Source: Lachnospiraceae bacterium (GTDB taxonomy: Bacteria > Bacillota > Clostridia > Lachnospirales > Lachnospiraceae). From it: 64,000 bases of DNA. The stretch lies in the NCBI GenBank assembly GCA_019421365.1, contig JAHZFJ010000015.1:1-64000 (forward strand). The letters run 5' to 3'. Below the pieces are notes generated by a model. The model was not told the DNA's origin, did not search any database, and saw nothing but the letters and a program-made list of their open reading frames with translations. Shown piece after piece: positions 25,449 to 33,848 of this stretch; position 1 is the stretch's first letter, and each line of letters starts with the position of its first letter. The translations under genes and the position numbers were made by a program.

Positions 25449-26063
25449 TTACAATTTTCTTATAAGACTTTTAAAATCTTTTAACTCATTCTTCGAAATA
25501 ATACCTAAATCATTTGCCTTGATTGTTATCTTCGTAAACGGAAGAGGTATCTTGTACTGGTCCCATCGTTTTTTTATAGTTATACAATGACTATAATAAA
25601 ACTGTAGAAATACCATCTCCTTTCTCGCTTGTTCCGCAAGAAAGAATACCAACTTCTTAGGTTCATGATAAGGACCTAGAGGACCATCTAATGAAGTCGC
25701 AAACATACCTTCCTCATCCTTTACATGTGCAATAATATCTCTATATGCCTCCCTCATACCAAAACCATCATGTGCTCTTAACACATTCCCGTTATATCTA
25801 GCTAGCATCCGTTCAATATAGTCCCCACGACGATCAGCTGTTATAAGTACTGTAACTTTATTACATCTTCTTCCCATATGACGCATAAGTAATTGACTCG
25901 AATAGCTGTCTCCATGCCAATATCCCGCTATTTTGTTGCCAACCATGTTCTCTTCTCCATCAAGTCTAATAGTGCACGTTCTGGCTACTAGTTCTAGATA
26001 TATATAGGATAGAATGGCGAGACTTTTTTCTTGTATTTCTCTTAATCTTATTACCAACTTCAC
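25449..26063 (-). CDS. Lysophospholipid acyltransferase family protein (DUF374-like)
   Basis: The 204 residues resemble the DUF374/LPLAT group: AGYWHGDSYSSQ contains the catalytic-type His, and the DGPLGPYHEPKKLVFFLAEQ motif is family-typical. The group is thought to move acyl chains onto lipid or sugar acceptors. A GTG start with a GGAGG site six bases upstream lies inside the preceding glycosyltransferase gene, giving a 98-base overlap in a different frame. Together with the GT4 enzyme and DedA it suggests a membrane glycolipid unit. Confidence 0.78.
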   Translation of the reverse strand: MKLVIRLREIQEKSLAILSYIYLELVARTCTIRLDGEENMVGNKIAGYWHGDSYSSQLLMRHMGRRCNKVTVLITADRRGDYIERMLARYNGNVLRAHDGFGMREAYRDIIAHVKDEEGMFATSLDGPLGPYHEPKKLVFFLAEQARKEMVFLQFYYSHCITIKKRWDQYKIPLPFTKITIKANDLGIISKNELKDFKSLIRKL

Positions 26064-27303
26064 TTGTAACCTCCTTATTCACAATCATATCATTGTAATA
26101 CGCGGCCGCTTGATTAGCTATTTGAATCATACTATAATCACCTGCTGTTACACTTGCACGGCAACATAAACTATCTCTAAGTTGTTGATTTATTAATATC
26201 AAACTAATCTTTGCTACCCATTCATCCACTGACTCTTCTGTCATAAAACCATTTTCACCATTGGAAACTATGTCTTCTACACCACTTGCCTTAATCGCCA
26301 CCACAGGTAAACTGGCTGCCATAGCTTCTAATAAAACAATTCCCTGTGTTTCCGACTTAGAAGCAAATACGAATGTATTACAAGCTCTGTAATAGTTTGT
26401 TATCTCATCTTGCTGCAATGTTCCTAAAAAACTAATTTCATCTTCTAAGTCTAATTCCCAGACCATTTCTTCAAGCTTTTCTCTTTGTGTACCATCCCCT
26501 ATTATCAGCAAACGGAATATGCCTCCGATTCTTTTCTTTAACTCAAACATTCCTCTAATTATGAATTCTATATTCTTTTCTTTCTCTAATCTTGATACTG
26601 TACAAAGCAAATACTTCTTATTACCTATATACTGTTTTCGTATTCTTCCAGATAATTCATCATTATTTTGATATGCCTCTTCACCAAGTCCTGTTGGTAG
26701 AACATTCATCTTACTCTTAACCTGTTGTGATACCAAAAACTCTTTCATATTGTTAGTAGGTACAATAATACGATCACAGTGATTCATAAACACACGATTA
26801 TGGAATGGTACAAACTTATCCCTTCCAAGGTGGATCAGTTTCCCCTCTACTGTTTTTAGTAAACGATGGTTCTCTTCTTCATACTTATCTACTAATTTAC
26901 TATAACTCTTGATATGGTGAAGATATTGTTCATATCTGGTATGGTAGGTATATACGACTGGCACTTTGTACTTATGTCCGAGATAAATTGCAGTATATCC
27001 AATTAAAAATGGATGATGTACATGAATCACATCAAAATCGCCTTCCCGAAATTCTTTCTCTATAATCGGATCTAAGCAATTACCAACAATCATCCCATCA
27101 CCAATGGTTTTCTTTAGTGATTTATATCTTACGATATCTTTTTCCGCTGAATCTTGCTTGCCCTCCATATGACTTTCATAGTCTGGAGCAAAAATTGTAA
27201 CTTGGTGACCAATCATTCTTAGCCCCTTAGCAAGACGTTCAATCGATATCGGCACTCCTCCAACAAATGGTGCATAATTGTTTGTAAAAATGGCTATCTT
27301 CAT
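25966..27303 (-). CDS. Family GT4 glycosyltransferase, probable glycolipid synthase
   Basis: The 445-residue GT-B enzyme begins FTNNYAPFVGGVPISIERLAKGL, carries HVHHPFLIGY in the acceptor domain, and the donor-site ESETQG-like run ASKSETQGIVLLEAMA with both conserved Glu. It most resembles glycosyltransferases that add sugar to diacylglycerol. The acceptor is inferred from the lipid-type neighbours. The extreme C-terminus is very basic (NKIKRNTRKKSRH) and is encoded in the region that also encodes the acyltransferase start. Confidence 0.88.
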   Translation of the reverse strand: MKIAIFTNNYAPFVGGVPISIERLAKGLRMIGHQVTIFAPDYESHMEGKQDSAEKDIVRYKSLKKTIGDGMIVGNCLDPIIEKEFREGDFDVIHVHHPFLIGYTAIYLGHKYKVPVVYTYHTRYEQYLHHIKSYSKLVDKYEEENHRLLKTVEGKLIHLGRDKFVPFHNRVFMNHCDRIIVPTNNMKEFLVSQQVKSKMNVLPTGLGEEAYQNNDELSGRIRKQYIGNKKYLLCTVSRLEKEKNIEFIIRGMFELKKRIGGIFRLLIIGDGTQREKLEEMVWELDLEDEISFLGTLQQDEITNYYRACNTFVFASKSETQGIVLLEAMAASLPVVAIKASGVEDIVSNGENGFMTEESVDEWVAKISLILINQQLRDSLCCRASVTAGDYSMIQIANQAAAYYNDMIVNKEVTSEVGNKIKRNTRKKSRHSILYISRTSSQNVHY

Positions 27304-27324
27304 ACTTTTTCTTCCCCCTCATTA

Positions 27325-27834
27325 TTAACTTAATACCCCAATCACCTTTTCACCTAGAAAGTATCCAGCTCCAATAAACAATCCATTCCAAATAAGAATT
27401 CCAAGACCTGAATAAATGGTAAAATGTAAAAAGTTCATCTTAATAATTCCTGCTGGAAAAGATATTAATGTTCTCACAACGGGAAGTAATTTACTAAGAA
27501 ATATATATAAATTCCCTTTAGCCTCAATCTTCTCAATTAATTTCTTAATCTTAATCTCTTGCTTCGGGAATCTTTTATAGTATTTTGGTAGAAGTACATT
27601 CCCACCAAATCTTCCAAAAAAATATAGCATCCAACTTCCACATAAACCCGCGAGCAAACTAATAACCATAGTTGTTACAATTCCAACTTCTCCCTTAGAG
27701 GCCCATATACCAGCTAGAGGCATAACCAAACCTGCCGGGAATCCAGGCAAATTCAAATATTCACAAAAAACAATTAAAAATATAATAAGTACTCCATACG
27801 AATTAAAAAACTCTGTTAATGTCGTTATATCCAT
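27325..27834 (-). CDS. DedA family membrane protein
   Basis: The 169-residue integral membrane protein shows DedA features: EYLNLPGFPAGLVMPLAG, the GRFGG motif, and FLSKLLPVVRTLISFPAGIIKMN. DedA proteins act as lipid carriers (for example undecaprenyl phosphate or phosphatidylethanolamine flippases) and affect membrane charge and division. It is first in a three-gene unit with the GT4 and acyltransferase genes. Confidence 0.93.
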   Translation of the reverse strand: MDITTLTEFFNSYGVLIIFLIVFCEYLNLPGFPAGLVMPLAGIWASKGEVGIVTTMVISLLAGLCGSWMLYFFGRFGGNVLLPKYYKRFPKQEIKIKKLIEKIEAKGNLYIFLSKLLPVVRTLISFPAGIIKMNFLHFTIYSGLGILIWNGLFIGAGYFLGEKVIGVLS

Positions 27835-27964
27835 AGTAATTGACCTTACTCCTTCTCTCTCATTCTCCCATCATCCTACAGATTATTTCTAAATCTAAAC
27901 GACATAGAAATCATAAGAATTTCTAAAGATTTCATGAAATAAAAATGTAAGTTAATATTTTCAT

Positions 27965-28017
27965 AAAAAAAGGATTGTAATAAAACTACATTAAATGGTA
28001 GTTTTACAACAATCCTT
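27965..28017 (-). terminator. Terminator downstream of aguB
   Basis: A long stem (AAGGATTGT and AAAACTAC with their complements) is followed by seven T on the minus strand. It lies about 60 bases past the aguB stop, beyond a short tandem repeat. Confidence 0.85.
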
Positions 28018-28034
28018 ACTGTCAAATATGTTTG

Positions 28035-28060
28035 TAATTAATTAATTAATTAATTAATTA
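28035..28060. repeat. TAAT tandem repeat
   Basis: A 26-base run of the four-base unit TAAT lies between aguB and its terminator. It is self-complementary and could vary in length by slippage. No function is implied. Confidence 0.85.
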
Positions 28061-28077
28061 TCTAGATATGTTTATAT

Positions 28078-28944
28078 TTATCTTCTTGAATCAAGATGAT
28101 ACATAGCCTCATACATCTCTGGTCTTCTATCACGGAATACTCCCCAACCAATTCGTAAATCCCAGATTTCATCCAGATCAAACTCGGCTACAAGTACACC
28201 TTCCGATTCCCGGTCAGCACTTACAACTATAGCTCCTGTCTCATCTGCAATAAAAGAGGAGCCATAAAACTTCATGCTACTATCCCCTTCTGTCTCTACC
28301 CCAATTCGGTTGGAAGCTACAACAGGCATAATGTTTGCCGCTGCATGTCCTTGCATACAACGTCTCCAATGTTCCATACTATCAACTGTCATAACAGGCT
28401 CTGAACCAATTGCAGTTGGGTATAACAATATCTCCGCCCCCATAAGAGCCATACATCTAGCTGTTTCAGGGAACCACTGATCCCAACAGATTCCTACTCC
28501 AACTTTACCATATTTCGTATCCCATACCTTGAATCCTGTATCCCCAGGTGAGAAATAGAATTTCTCCTCATAGCATTCCCCACACGGAATATGAGTTTTT
28601 CGATATGTTCCAAGGACCCTTCCATCTGCATCAATCATTGCCACGGTGTTAAAAGTAGTATTTCCTGCTGCTTCATAGAAACTAACTGGTATAACAACAC
28701 TTAGCTCCTTTGCAATACTCTTAAAATGATTAACCGCTGGATTCTCCTCAAGTGATGTTGCTAAACGATAATATTCATAAACTTCCTTCTGGCAAAAATA
28801 AGGCATCTCAAACAACTCTTGCAACAAGATAATGTTCGCTCCCTGCTTAGCTGCCTGTCTTACAAGCCATTCTGCCTTATGCAATGTCTCTTCTCTATCC
28901 CAAGTGCATGCCATCTGTGTCGCTGCTACTTTAACTTTTCTCAT
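28078..28944 (-). CDS. aguB: N-carbamoylputrescine amidase
   Basis: This nitrilase-family enzyme splits N-carbamoylputrescine into putrescine, CO2 and ammonia. The ~288 residues contain the Glu-Lys-Cys triad: LLQELFEMPYFCQ, YRKTHIPCGECYEEKFYF and VGICWDQWFPE. The ATG at 28944 has a GGAAAGG site; an upstream start seven codons earlier is less likely. aguA lies upstream, separated by a 293-bp structured element. The two give the second half of the arginine-agmatine route. Confidence 0.95.
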   Translation of the reverse strand: MRKVKVAATQMACTWDREETLHKAEWLVRQAAKQGANIILLQELFEMPYFCQKEVYEYYRLATSLEENPAVNHFKSIAKELSVVIPVSFYEAAGNTTFNTVAMIDADGRVLGTYRKTHIPCGECYEEKFYFSPGDTGFKVWDTKYGKVGVGICWDQWFPETARCMALMGAEILLYPTAIGSEPVMTVDSMEHWRRCMQGHAAANIMPVVASNRIGVETEGDSSMKFYGSSFIADETGAIVVSADRESEGVLVAEFDLDEIWDLRIGWGVFRDRRPEMYEAMYHLDSRR

Positions 28945-28984
28945 ACTAAATCTTCCTTTCCCCATTCTTACTTCCGTGATGAAT

Positions 28985-29277
28985 TAGTCGGTTTCGAAAC
29001 TCATACAAAATGTTACTTATACTTTCCACTTTGGTACTATACAAAAAAACAATAGCGTAGTACCTATTGTACTTCTTTGTATGTGTAAGATACATAGGAC
29101 GACGAGGCAAGGAAGCCGAGTCAGCCTGAACACGACAGGATGTCGCGTTGAAGGCACGTCCGTATATTATGAATAGCTTTACCACATGCTTAGAAGTACT
29201 TAGGTATGCAGCGTGTTTTGTGTATAGTAGCAAGGTGGAAAGTATTTTAAAAACTTACCGAGTTTCGAAACCGACTA
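28985..29277. repeat. Structured intergenic element, copy B
   Basis: The 293-bp segment from the aguA stop codon to 41 bases before aguB is a second copy of the element at 17871-18151. The outer 18-bp arms (28985-29002 with 29260-29277) pair perfectly but differ in sequence from copy A, while the core is shared: CGAGGCAAGGA-GCCGAG-CAGCC at 29103-29126 and CTTAGGT-GCAGCGTGTTTTGTG at 29199-29222, plus AAAAAAAC-ATAGCG after the left arm. The right arm includes the aguA stop codon. A 95-codon open frame on the minus strand here is not protein-like. Confidence 0.85.
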
Positions 29278-30372
29278 CCTCCCCAACGGAACTTGTTGTG
29301 TAATGCAGTGAATATTCCCACCGCCTATAAGAATATTTCTAGTAGGTAATTGAATTACTTCTCGCTCAGGGAATAGCCTTTCAATAATTTCTTTTGCTTT
29401 CACATCCATTGGATCATCAAACCCCGGCATAACAACACATGTATTAGCAATATAGAAGTTTACATAAGACGCTGCTAGGCGTTCTCCCTCTTCTCTTGTT
29501 GGTTCATCATTACACCACGCAATCCCTTCGCAATCCTTTTTGGTCATATGAATTGGAGCCGGTAGTGGTAACTTATGTATCGTTAATTTGCGCCCTTGGG
29601 CATCAACTTCTTCACTTAATATGTCATAACAACTTTTAGACATAGCATACTGAGGGTCCTTCACGTCATCCGTCCATGCAAGGACAACCTCACTAGGCCT
29701 AACAAAAGCACAAATATTATCTACATGTTCATTGGTCTCATCAAGGTAGATTCCATTCTTTAACCAGATAACCTTGTCTACATTAAGATATTCTTTTAAC
29801 GTATCTTCGATTTCCATCTTTGTCATCTTTGGATTACGGCCTTGGCTCAATAAACACGCTTCCGTAACCATGGCTGTTCCTTCCCCATCTACATGGATTG
29901 CTCCACCTTCTAATACAAAATGTCTTGCATTATACACATCCCTTTGTTCCAAGTCACATATCTTTCTGGCAACCTTATTATCTTTATCCCAAGGGAAATA
30001 TAGACCATCTTCAAGTCCTCCCCAGGCATTGAAGCACCAATCCACTCCCCTAATTTCACCTTTATCATTCACAACGAAAGTAGGTCCACAATCTCTAGCC
30101 CACGCATCATTAGTCGACATCTCTACAACACGTACTTCATCTGGTAACATACGTCTAGCAGTATCATACTCCATTTCACTAACAAGCATGGTAACTTGTT
30201 CTGATCTTTGAATGGCGCTTGCTACTTTAGCAAATTCTTTTTTTGCTTCAATTCCTCCGTATTGCCACGAGTCAGCTCTCTCTGGCCAAATCATATAGCA
30301 CCCCTTATGTCTATCATATTCTGCGGGCATATGAAATCCATCTTCTCTAGGTGTAGATTTTAGTATCTTCAT
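29275..30372 (-). CDS. aguA: Agmatine deiminase
   Basis: The enzyme turns agmatine into N-carbamoylputrescine and ammonia. The ~365-residue protein shows the guanidino-modifying fold: STNDAWARDCGPTFVV, the ETNEHVDNICAF His motif, and the nucleophile Cys in GGGNIHCITQQVP. The ATG at 30372 follows AAAGGA; a start 12 codons upstream is rejected. It is the first gene of the aguA-aguB pair. The upstream gap to 30533 has an unconvincing TTGACA/TAACTT pair for it. Confidence 0.95.
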   Translation of the reverse strand: MKILKSTPREDGFHMPAEYDRHKGCYMIWPERADSWQYGGIEAKKEFAKVASAIQRSEQVTMLVSEMEYDTARRMLPDEVRVVEMSTNDAWARDCGPTFVVNDKGEIRGVDWCFNAWGGLEDGLYFPWDKDNKVARKICDLEQRDVYNARHFVLEGGAIHVDGEGTAMVTEACLLSQGRNPKMTKMEIEDTLKEYLNVDKVIWLKNGIYLDETNEHVDNICAFVRPSEVVLAWTDDVKDPQYAMSKSCYDILSEEVDAQGRKLTIHKLPLPAPIHMTKKDCEGIAWCNDEPTREEGERLAASYVNFYIANTCVVMPGFDDPMDVKAKEIIERLFPEREVIQLPTRNILIGGGNIHCITQQVPLGR

Positions 30373-30532
30373 TCTTGCCAATCCTTTCTCTTTATTATTA
30401 TAGTCCAATGTTAAAAGATTTTTTTCTCTTTGTTAAAGTTACCATATTCCTCTTTAAACTGTCAAAGATATTGCAATATAAAACACGTATATTTTTTATT
30501 AAAAATGCCGCCTATATTAGTCATCTTCACAA

Positions 30533-30561
30533 TTGACGTCCATCCGTAACTGTGATAGGAT
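30533..30561 (+). promoter_or_regulatory. Promoter of lrgAB
   Basis: TTGACG and TAGGAT are 17 bases apart, 62 bases before lrgA. The -35 box is strong and the -10 box fair. Confidence 0.6.
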
Positions 30562-30622
30562 GCAATAGAAAAAATATCTACATATACTATTAACAACGCC
30601 ACTATAAATAGGAGACTTTCAA

Positions 30623-31003
30623 ATGAAATTATTAAAACAAATCTTTATTATCTTTGGGCTTTGTTTGGCAGGAATCGGTATCTCCTCCATACTTCCCTTT
30701 ACTTTTCCATCAAGCTTAATCAGTATGATACTACTTCTAATCTTAATGATAACTAAGGTTATTAAACCCGACATGATTAAAGAAACATCTGAATTATTAC
30801 TGGGAATCATGGCATTCTTGTTTGTACCCGCCGGCGTAGCAATTATAGAACAATATTCTTTTCTAAAAGGTAAGATTTTGATTCTTATCATAATATGTAT
30901 ATTCACTACTATTATTACATTTATAGTGACGGCGTATACGATTACAGCTGTAATGAAAATTATGAACAAAGGAGAAAAAAACGATGAACGAATTTCTAAA
31001 TAG
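30623..31003 (+). CDS. lrgA: CidA/LrgA family holin-like membrane protein
   Basis: The 126-residue protein has four hydrophobic segments and the FPSSLISMILLLILMITKVIKPD and LLGIMAFLFVPAGVAIIEQY motifs of the CidA/LrgA family. Members control murein hydrolase activity or export small acids such as pyruvate together with their LrgB partner. AGGAG precedes the ATG. lrgB overlaps its 3' end by 20 bases. Confidence 0.92.
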   Translation: MKLLKQIFIIFGLCLAGIGISSILPFTFPSSLISMILLLILMITKVIKPDMIKETSELLLGIMAFLFVPAGVAIIEQYSFLKGKILILIIICIFTTIITFIVTAYTITAVMKIMNKGEKNDERISK

Positions 31004-31661
31004 TCCTTTTTTTGGTCTAACATTAAGTTTTGGTCTCTACATCTTTTGTAAATATCTAAGCGATAAAACAAATCTTGCAATACTAAACCCACTGTTAATA
31101 ACAACTGTATTAATTATAGCATTCTTAACTATCTTTGATATCCCTCTTGAATCTTACAATGCAGGTGGAGATGTGATCTCTATGTTTCTTGCACCAGCCA
31201 CTACTGTACTTGCTTACTCAATTTATAAACAAATCATATTACTTAAAAAGCATTTTATTCCTATCGCAATTGGCTGTCTTGTTGGCAGTATAACTTCAAT
31301 GGGGAGTACGTATTTACTATGTAAGGCATTCGATATCGAATCTTCAATTACCGCATCTATGATACCTAAATCTGTTACAACTCCAATAGCCATGGAAGTA
31401 AGCTCTTCTTTATCTGGTATTACATCTATTACTGTTGCTGCAGTTGTTGTAACAGGTATCCTTGGTTCTATATTATGCCCAGTTTTAATGAAGATTTTTC
31501 GTATTGATAATAAGGTAGCCGCAGGTATTGCAATCGGCACATGTAGCCATGCTGCAGGTACTTCAAAAGCCATCGAGATTGGCGAAATAGAAGGTGCCAT
31601 GAGCGGTATAGCAATTGGTGTATCCGGTATCGTTACTGTAATAATCGCAACTTTTATCTAG
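30984..31661 (+). CDS. lrgB: LrgB/CidB family membrane protein
   Basis: The 225-residue integral membrane protein has the family motifs GGDVISMFLAPATTVLAYSIY, PKSVTTPIAMEVS and GTCSHAAGTSKAIEIGE. It forms the partner of the LrgA protein. Its stop codon overlaps the stop codon of the convergent metallophosphoesterase gene (shared CTAG), leaving no room for a separate terminator. Confidence 0.94.
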   Translation: MNEFLNSPFFGLTLSFGLYIFCKYLSDKTNLAILNPLLITTVLIIAFLTIFDIPLESYNAGGDVISMFLAPATTVLAYSIYKQIILLKKHFIPIAIGCLVGSITSMGSTYLLCKAFDIESSITASMIPKSVTTPIAMEVSSSLSGITSITVAAVVVTGILGSILCPVLMKIFRIDNKVAAGIAIGTCSHAAGTSKAIEIGEIEGAMSGIAIGVSGIVTVIIATFI

Positions 31662-32515
31662 ATTATTCCCAATTCTTTTGCCGCCTCGTTCCAATAACGA
31701 GGCGGTATATGGTTCCAGTCCACCTCTTTCATCTCCTTAGCAGCAATATCATATGCTTTCTTTACACATGTCGGAGCGTAATTCACACCATCTTCTATTG
31801 AACGCAAGATACAACGCATCCATAAGTATGCCTTCTCCTTCATTTCACTCTCTTCAAATTCATTAACTAACTGCTGATAATCATATGGTATCGTTTGGAA
31901 TTCAAACTCCCACTTATGGTTTGCCCATTCCATTATAGCCATATGAGCGCTTTTCTTGCACCCAATCGGTACACCAACCGACCCTGGATTCATAATAACC
32001 TTACCCTTGTATTCATAAGAAAACTGTTTGTGGGTATGCCCACATAACATGTATTTGTATGCTATACTTTCTAATACTGCTTTTGTATTTTCATCATGTT
32101 CATACAAAAGTTCTCGCGAGTTCTTAAGGGAACCATGAGCAAGTATAATCGGCTCTGTCCCCTCTATCTCTACAATATCCGTATTGGACAAACTTTCAAA
32201 CCATCTAATATCTTCACTTTGGAGATGATCATATGTATATAATAGATTTCCAGTATTGGCTTCATAGACCCAACCATCTGGATATCCTTCATCGTGCTTG
32301 ATAAAATATTCTTCTCGATTTCCTCTTATACACCAAACTTCATAGGTTTCTCTAATTTTTCTTAATAGTTTTAAGGTTATCTGTGGATTAGGGCAATCAC
32401 TTACATAATCCCCCAATAATATTAGTTTTTTAATTCCTTGTTTCTCTATATAACGAAGACAGGCCTCTAACGCCAAATGGTTACTGTGTATGTCACTTAG
32501 AACCGCCACCTTCAT
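31658..32515 (-). CDS. Metallophosphoesterase (YfcE/calcineurin-like)
   Basis: The 285-residue protein has the two-metal phosphoesterase motifs: VLSDIHSNH at the start, LLGDYVSD, CIRGNREEY, and GHTHKQF with NPGSVGVP. It belongs to the YfcE/MJ0936-like group of cytoplasmic phosphodiesterases; the true substrate is unknown. It is preceded by a promoter and a multi-hairpin leader that has a homologous copy ahead of the methyltransferase gene. Confidence 0.92.
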   Translation of the reverse strand: MKVAVLSDIHSNHLALEACLRYIEKQGIKKLILLGDYVSDCPNPQITLKLLRKIRETYEVWCIRGNREEYFIKHDEGYPDGWVYEANTGNLLYTYDHLQSEDIRWFESLSNTDIVEIEGTEPIILAHGSLKNSRELLYEHDENTKAVLESIAYKYMLCGHTHKQFSYEYKGKVIMNPGSVGVPIGCKKSAHMAIMEWANHKWEFEFQTIPYDYQQLVNEFEESEMKEKAYLWMRCILRSIEDGVNYAPTCVKKAYDIAAKEMKEVDWNHIPPRYWNEAAKELGII

Positions 32516-32552
32516 AACAGGATACCTCTCTTTCTTCGTAATTTCCTTTTAC

Positions 32553-32647
32553 TTTGTTACGGTTTTAAACTTCGTATAAGACTAGCTCTAGGACTTCGTT
32601 CTAGAGTTAACTTATCGGGTAAATTTTCTTCCGATAAGTTACATTAT
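32553..32647 (-). promoter_or_regulatory. Multi-hairpin 5' leader, copy C
   Basis: Read toward the phosphoesterase gene, the transcript begins at about 32636 and forms AACTTATCGG/CCGATAAGTT, then CTCTAG/CTAGAG with a short loop, then a third weaker hairpin. The same succession, with many identical bases, lies at 46948-47073 before a methyltransferase gene, and both begin at the -10 box with A-AATGTAACTTA. It is a candidate cis-acting RNA or a movable promoter-leader module. Confidence 0.7.
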
Positions 32648-32671
32648 AATTGATATTTCTTATATTATCAA
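32643..32671 (-). promoter_or_regulatory. Promoter of the metallophosphoesterase gene
   Basis: TTGATA and TATAAT are spaced 17 bases apart on the minus strand; transcription would start at the first base pairs of the hairpin leader. Confidence 0.75.
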
Positions 32672-32750
32672 ATCTTCTATGTTTTGTCTTTTAGATTCTT
32701 TACTTTCCTAAAAATTAAGAAATCTTAAGTTTTTTTCACATTTGTATCCA

Positions 32751-32779
32751 TTGCACCCCTATCTATCTTATGCTATAAT
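32751..32779 (+). promoter_or_regulatory. Promoter of the PAP2-family gene
   Basis: TTGCAC and a perfect TATAAT lie 17 bases apart, about 70 bases before the TTG start codon. Confidence 0.75.
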
Positions 32780-32847
32780 CACCTAGTGCATTAGTTTATT
32801 AGGCAGTAACTAACCGTTATGATTACTTATAGAAAGGTGGCATACCG

Positions 32848-33570
32848 TTGAGTAAGATAAGCCAGAACAAGCATTCCCATTCCCCCCTTAAGGGTAATGT
32901 TATAACAGAATTTCTAAAGAAATATAAACATGCTTGGGTAATACTTTATATGTTTATTTATTTTCCTTGGTTCTACTATTTAGAGAGAACCGTAACTACT
33001 AACTATACTTCGGTACACATTCGATTAGATGATTTTATTCCATTTAATGAATTGTTTATCATCCCTTATTTCCTTTGGTTTATATATGTAGCCGGTGTGG
33101 TTGCTTACTTCCTCTTTACTTCTAAGGAGGACTATTACAGATGTTGTGCATTTCTCTTTATCGGTATGACAATTTGTCTAATCATCTACACAATTTGGCC
33201 TAATGGTCAAGACCTAAGACCAACTACATTTGCAAGAGACAACTTCCTTGTAGATATGGTGAAGACTCTATACTCAACGGATACCTCTACGAATGTCTGT
33301 CCGAGTATACACGTGTTTAATTCCATTGGGATACACATAGCAATTATGCATTCTGCTAAATTGAAAAACAAACATTGGGTTAGACGTTCTTCCTTTGTTC
33401 TTTGTGTATTAATTTGTTTAGCCACTGTATTCTTAAAGCAACATTCAGTTTTCGATGGGATTGCAGCTCTGATTCTATGCGTAATTATGTATTTTATCGT
33501 ATACGTACCAAATTATTCGAAGATATTTAATAAACAACAAGCTTTATCTGAATCTCGTACAGAAGCATAA
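32848..33570 (+). CDS. PAP2-family membrane phosphatase
   Basis: The 240-residue protein has about six membrane helices and the lipid-phosphatase signature in the order DLRPTTF, CPSIHVFNSIG (PSxH motif) and KQHSVFDGI (HxxxD). The group removes phosphate from phosphatidate or undecaprenyl pyrophosphate, or transfers phosphoalcohol groups. The start is a TTG with AAAGGTGG seven bases upstream. It has its own promoter and terminator and so is a single-gene unit. Confidence 0.88.
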   Translation: MSKISQNKHSHSPLKGNVITEFLKKYKHAWVILYMFIYFPWFYYLERTVTTNYTSVHIRLDDFIPFNELFIIPYFLWFIYVAGVVAYFLFTSKEDYYRCCAFLFIGMTICLIIYTIWPNGQDLRPTTFARDNFLVDMVKTLYSTDTSTNVCPSIHVFNSIGIHIAIMHSAKLKNKHWVRRSSFVLCVLICLATVFLKQHSVFDGIAALILCVIMYFIVYVPNYSKIFNKQQALSESRTEA

Positions 33571-33587
33571 ATCTAAATATAAATCTA

Positions 33588-33626
33588 AGGCCATTTTCAA
33601 GTAATTGCAGATGGCCTCTTTTATTT
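33588..33626 (+). terminator. Terminator after the PAP2-family gene
   Basis: AGGCCAT/ATGGCCT arms are followed by CTTTTATTT, 18 bases past the stop codon. Confidence 0.8.
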
Positions 33627-33676
33627 CTATTCCTAATTATGATAACTAGTCATATCATATACGTATAGCACACTTC

Positions 33677-33706
33677 TTGACATACCTAGCCATTCAATTA
33701 TATAAT
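33677..33706 (+). promoter_or_regulatory. Promoter of the folT transcription unit
   Basis: Perfect TTGACA and TATAAT boxes are separated by 18 bases; transcription would begin just before the riboswitch. Confidence 0.85.
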
Positions 33707-33720
33707 GTATCTGCTAACAA

Positions 33721-33819
33721 AGCAAAGTAGAATAATATGCGTTAAGTGTCTAGTGAACGGGGAGTTGTCACTAGAACGAAAAGCTTAGGCTTGCGGTATA
33801 TTGTTCGCATCCCGTTGCT
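33721..33819 (+). promoter_or_regulatory. Tetrahydrofolate (THF-I) riboswitch
   Basis: The segment contains the conserved GCGTTAAGTGT ... GTGAACGGGGAGTTGTCAC ... ACGAAAAGC ... GCGGTATATTGTTCGCATCCCG pattern of the THF aptamer in the right order. P1 is AGCAA with TTGCT, P2 is AATA(T)/(T)ATATT, and P3 is TCTAGTG with CACTAGA. It precedes a folate transporter gene, the classic target. A terminator follows, so binding of reduced folate should stop transcription. Confidence 0.92.
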
Positions 33820-33848
33820 GCAGTTGAGTGAGACATCTCATATTGTAG

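Noticed and set aside
28035..28060. AT-rich tandem repeat as a replication origin or regulatory array
   Set aside because: Only 26 bases of TAAT next to a terminator; no DnaA boxes or neighbouring replication genes.
28946..29233. 95-codon open frame on the minus strand within element copy B
   Set aside because: It lies inside the non-coding repeat, lacks a ribosome-binding site, and the matching stretch of copy A does not keep the frame.
30619..31104. 161-codon open frame opposite lrgA
   Set aside because: Antisense shadow; the plus strand clearly encodes the LrgA/LrgB pair with proper overlaps and ribosome-binding sites.
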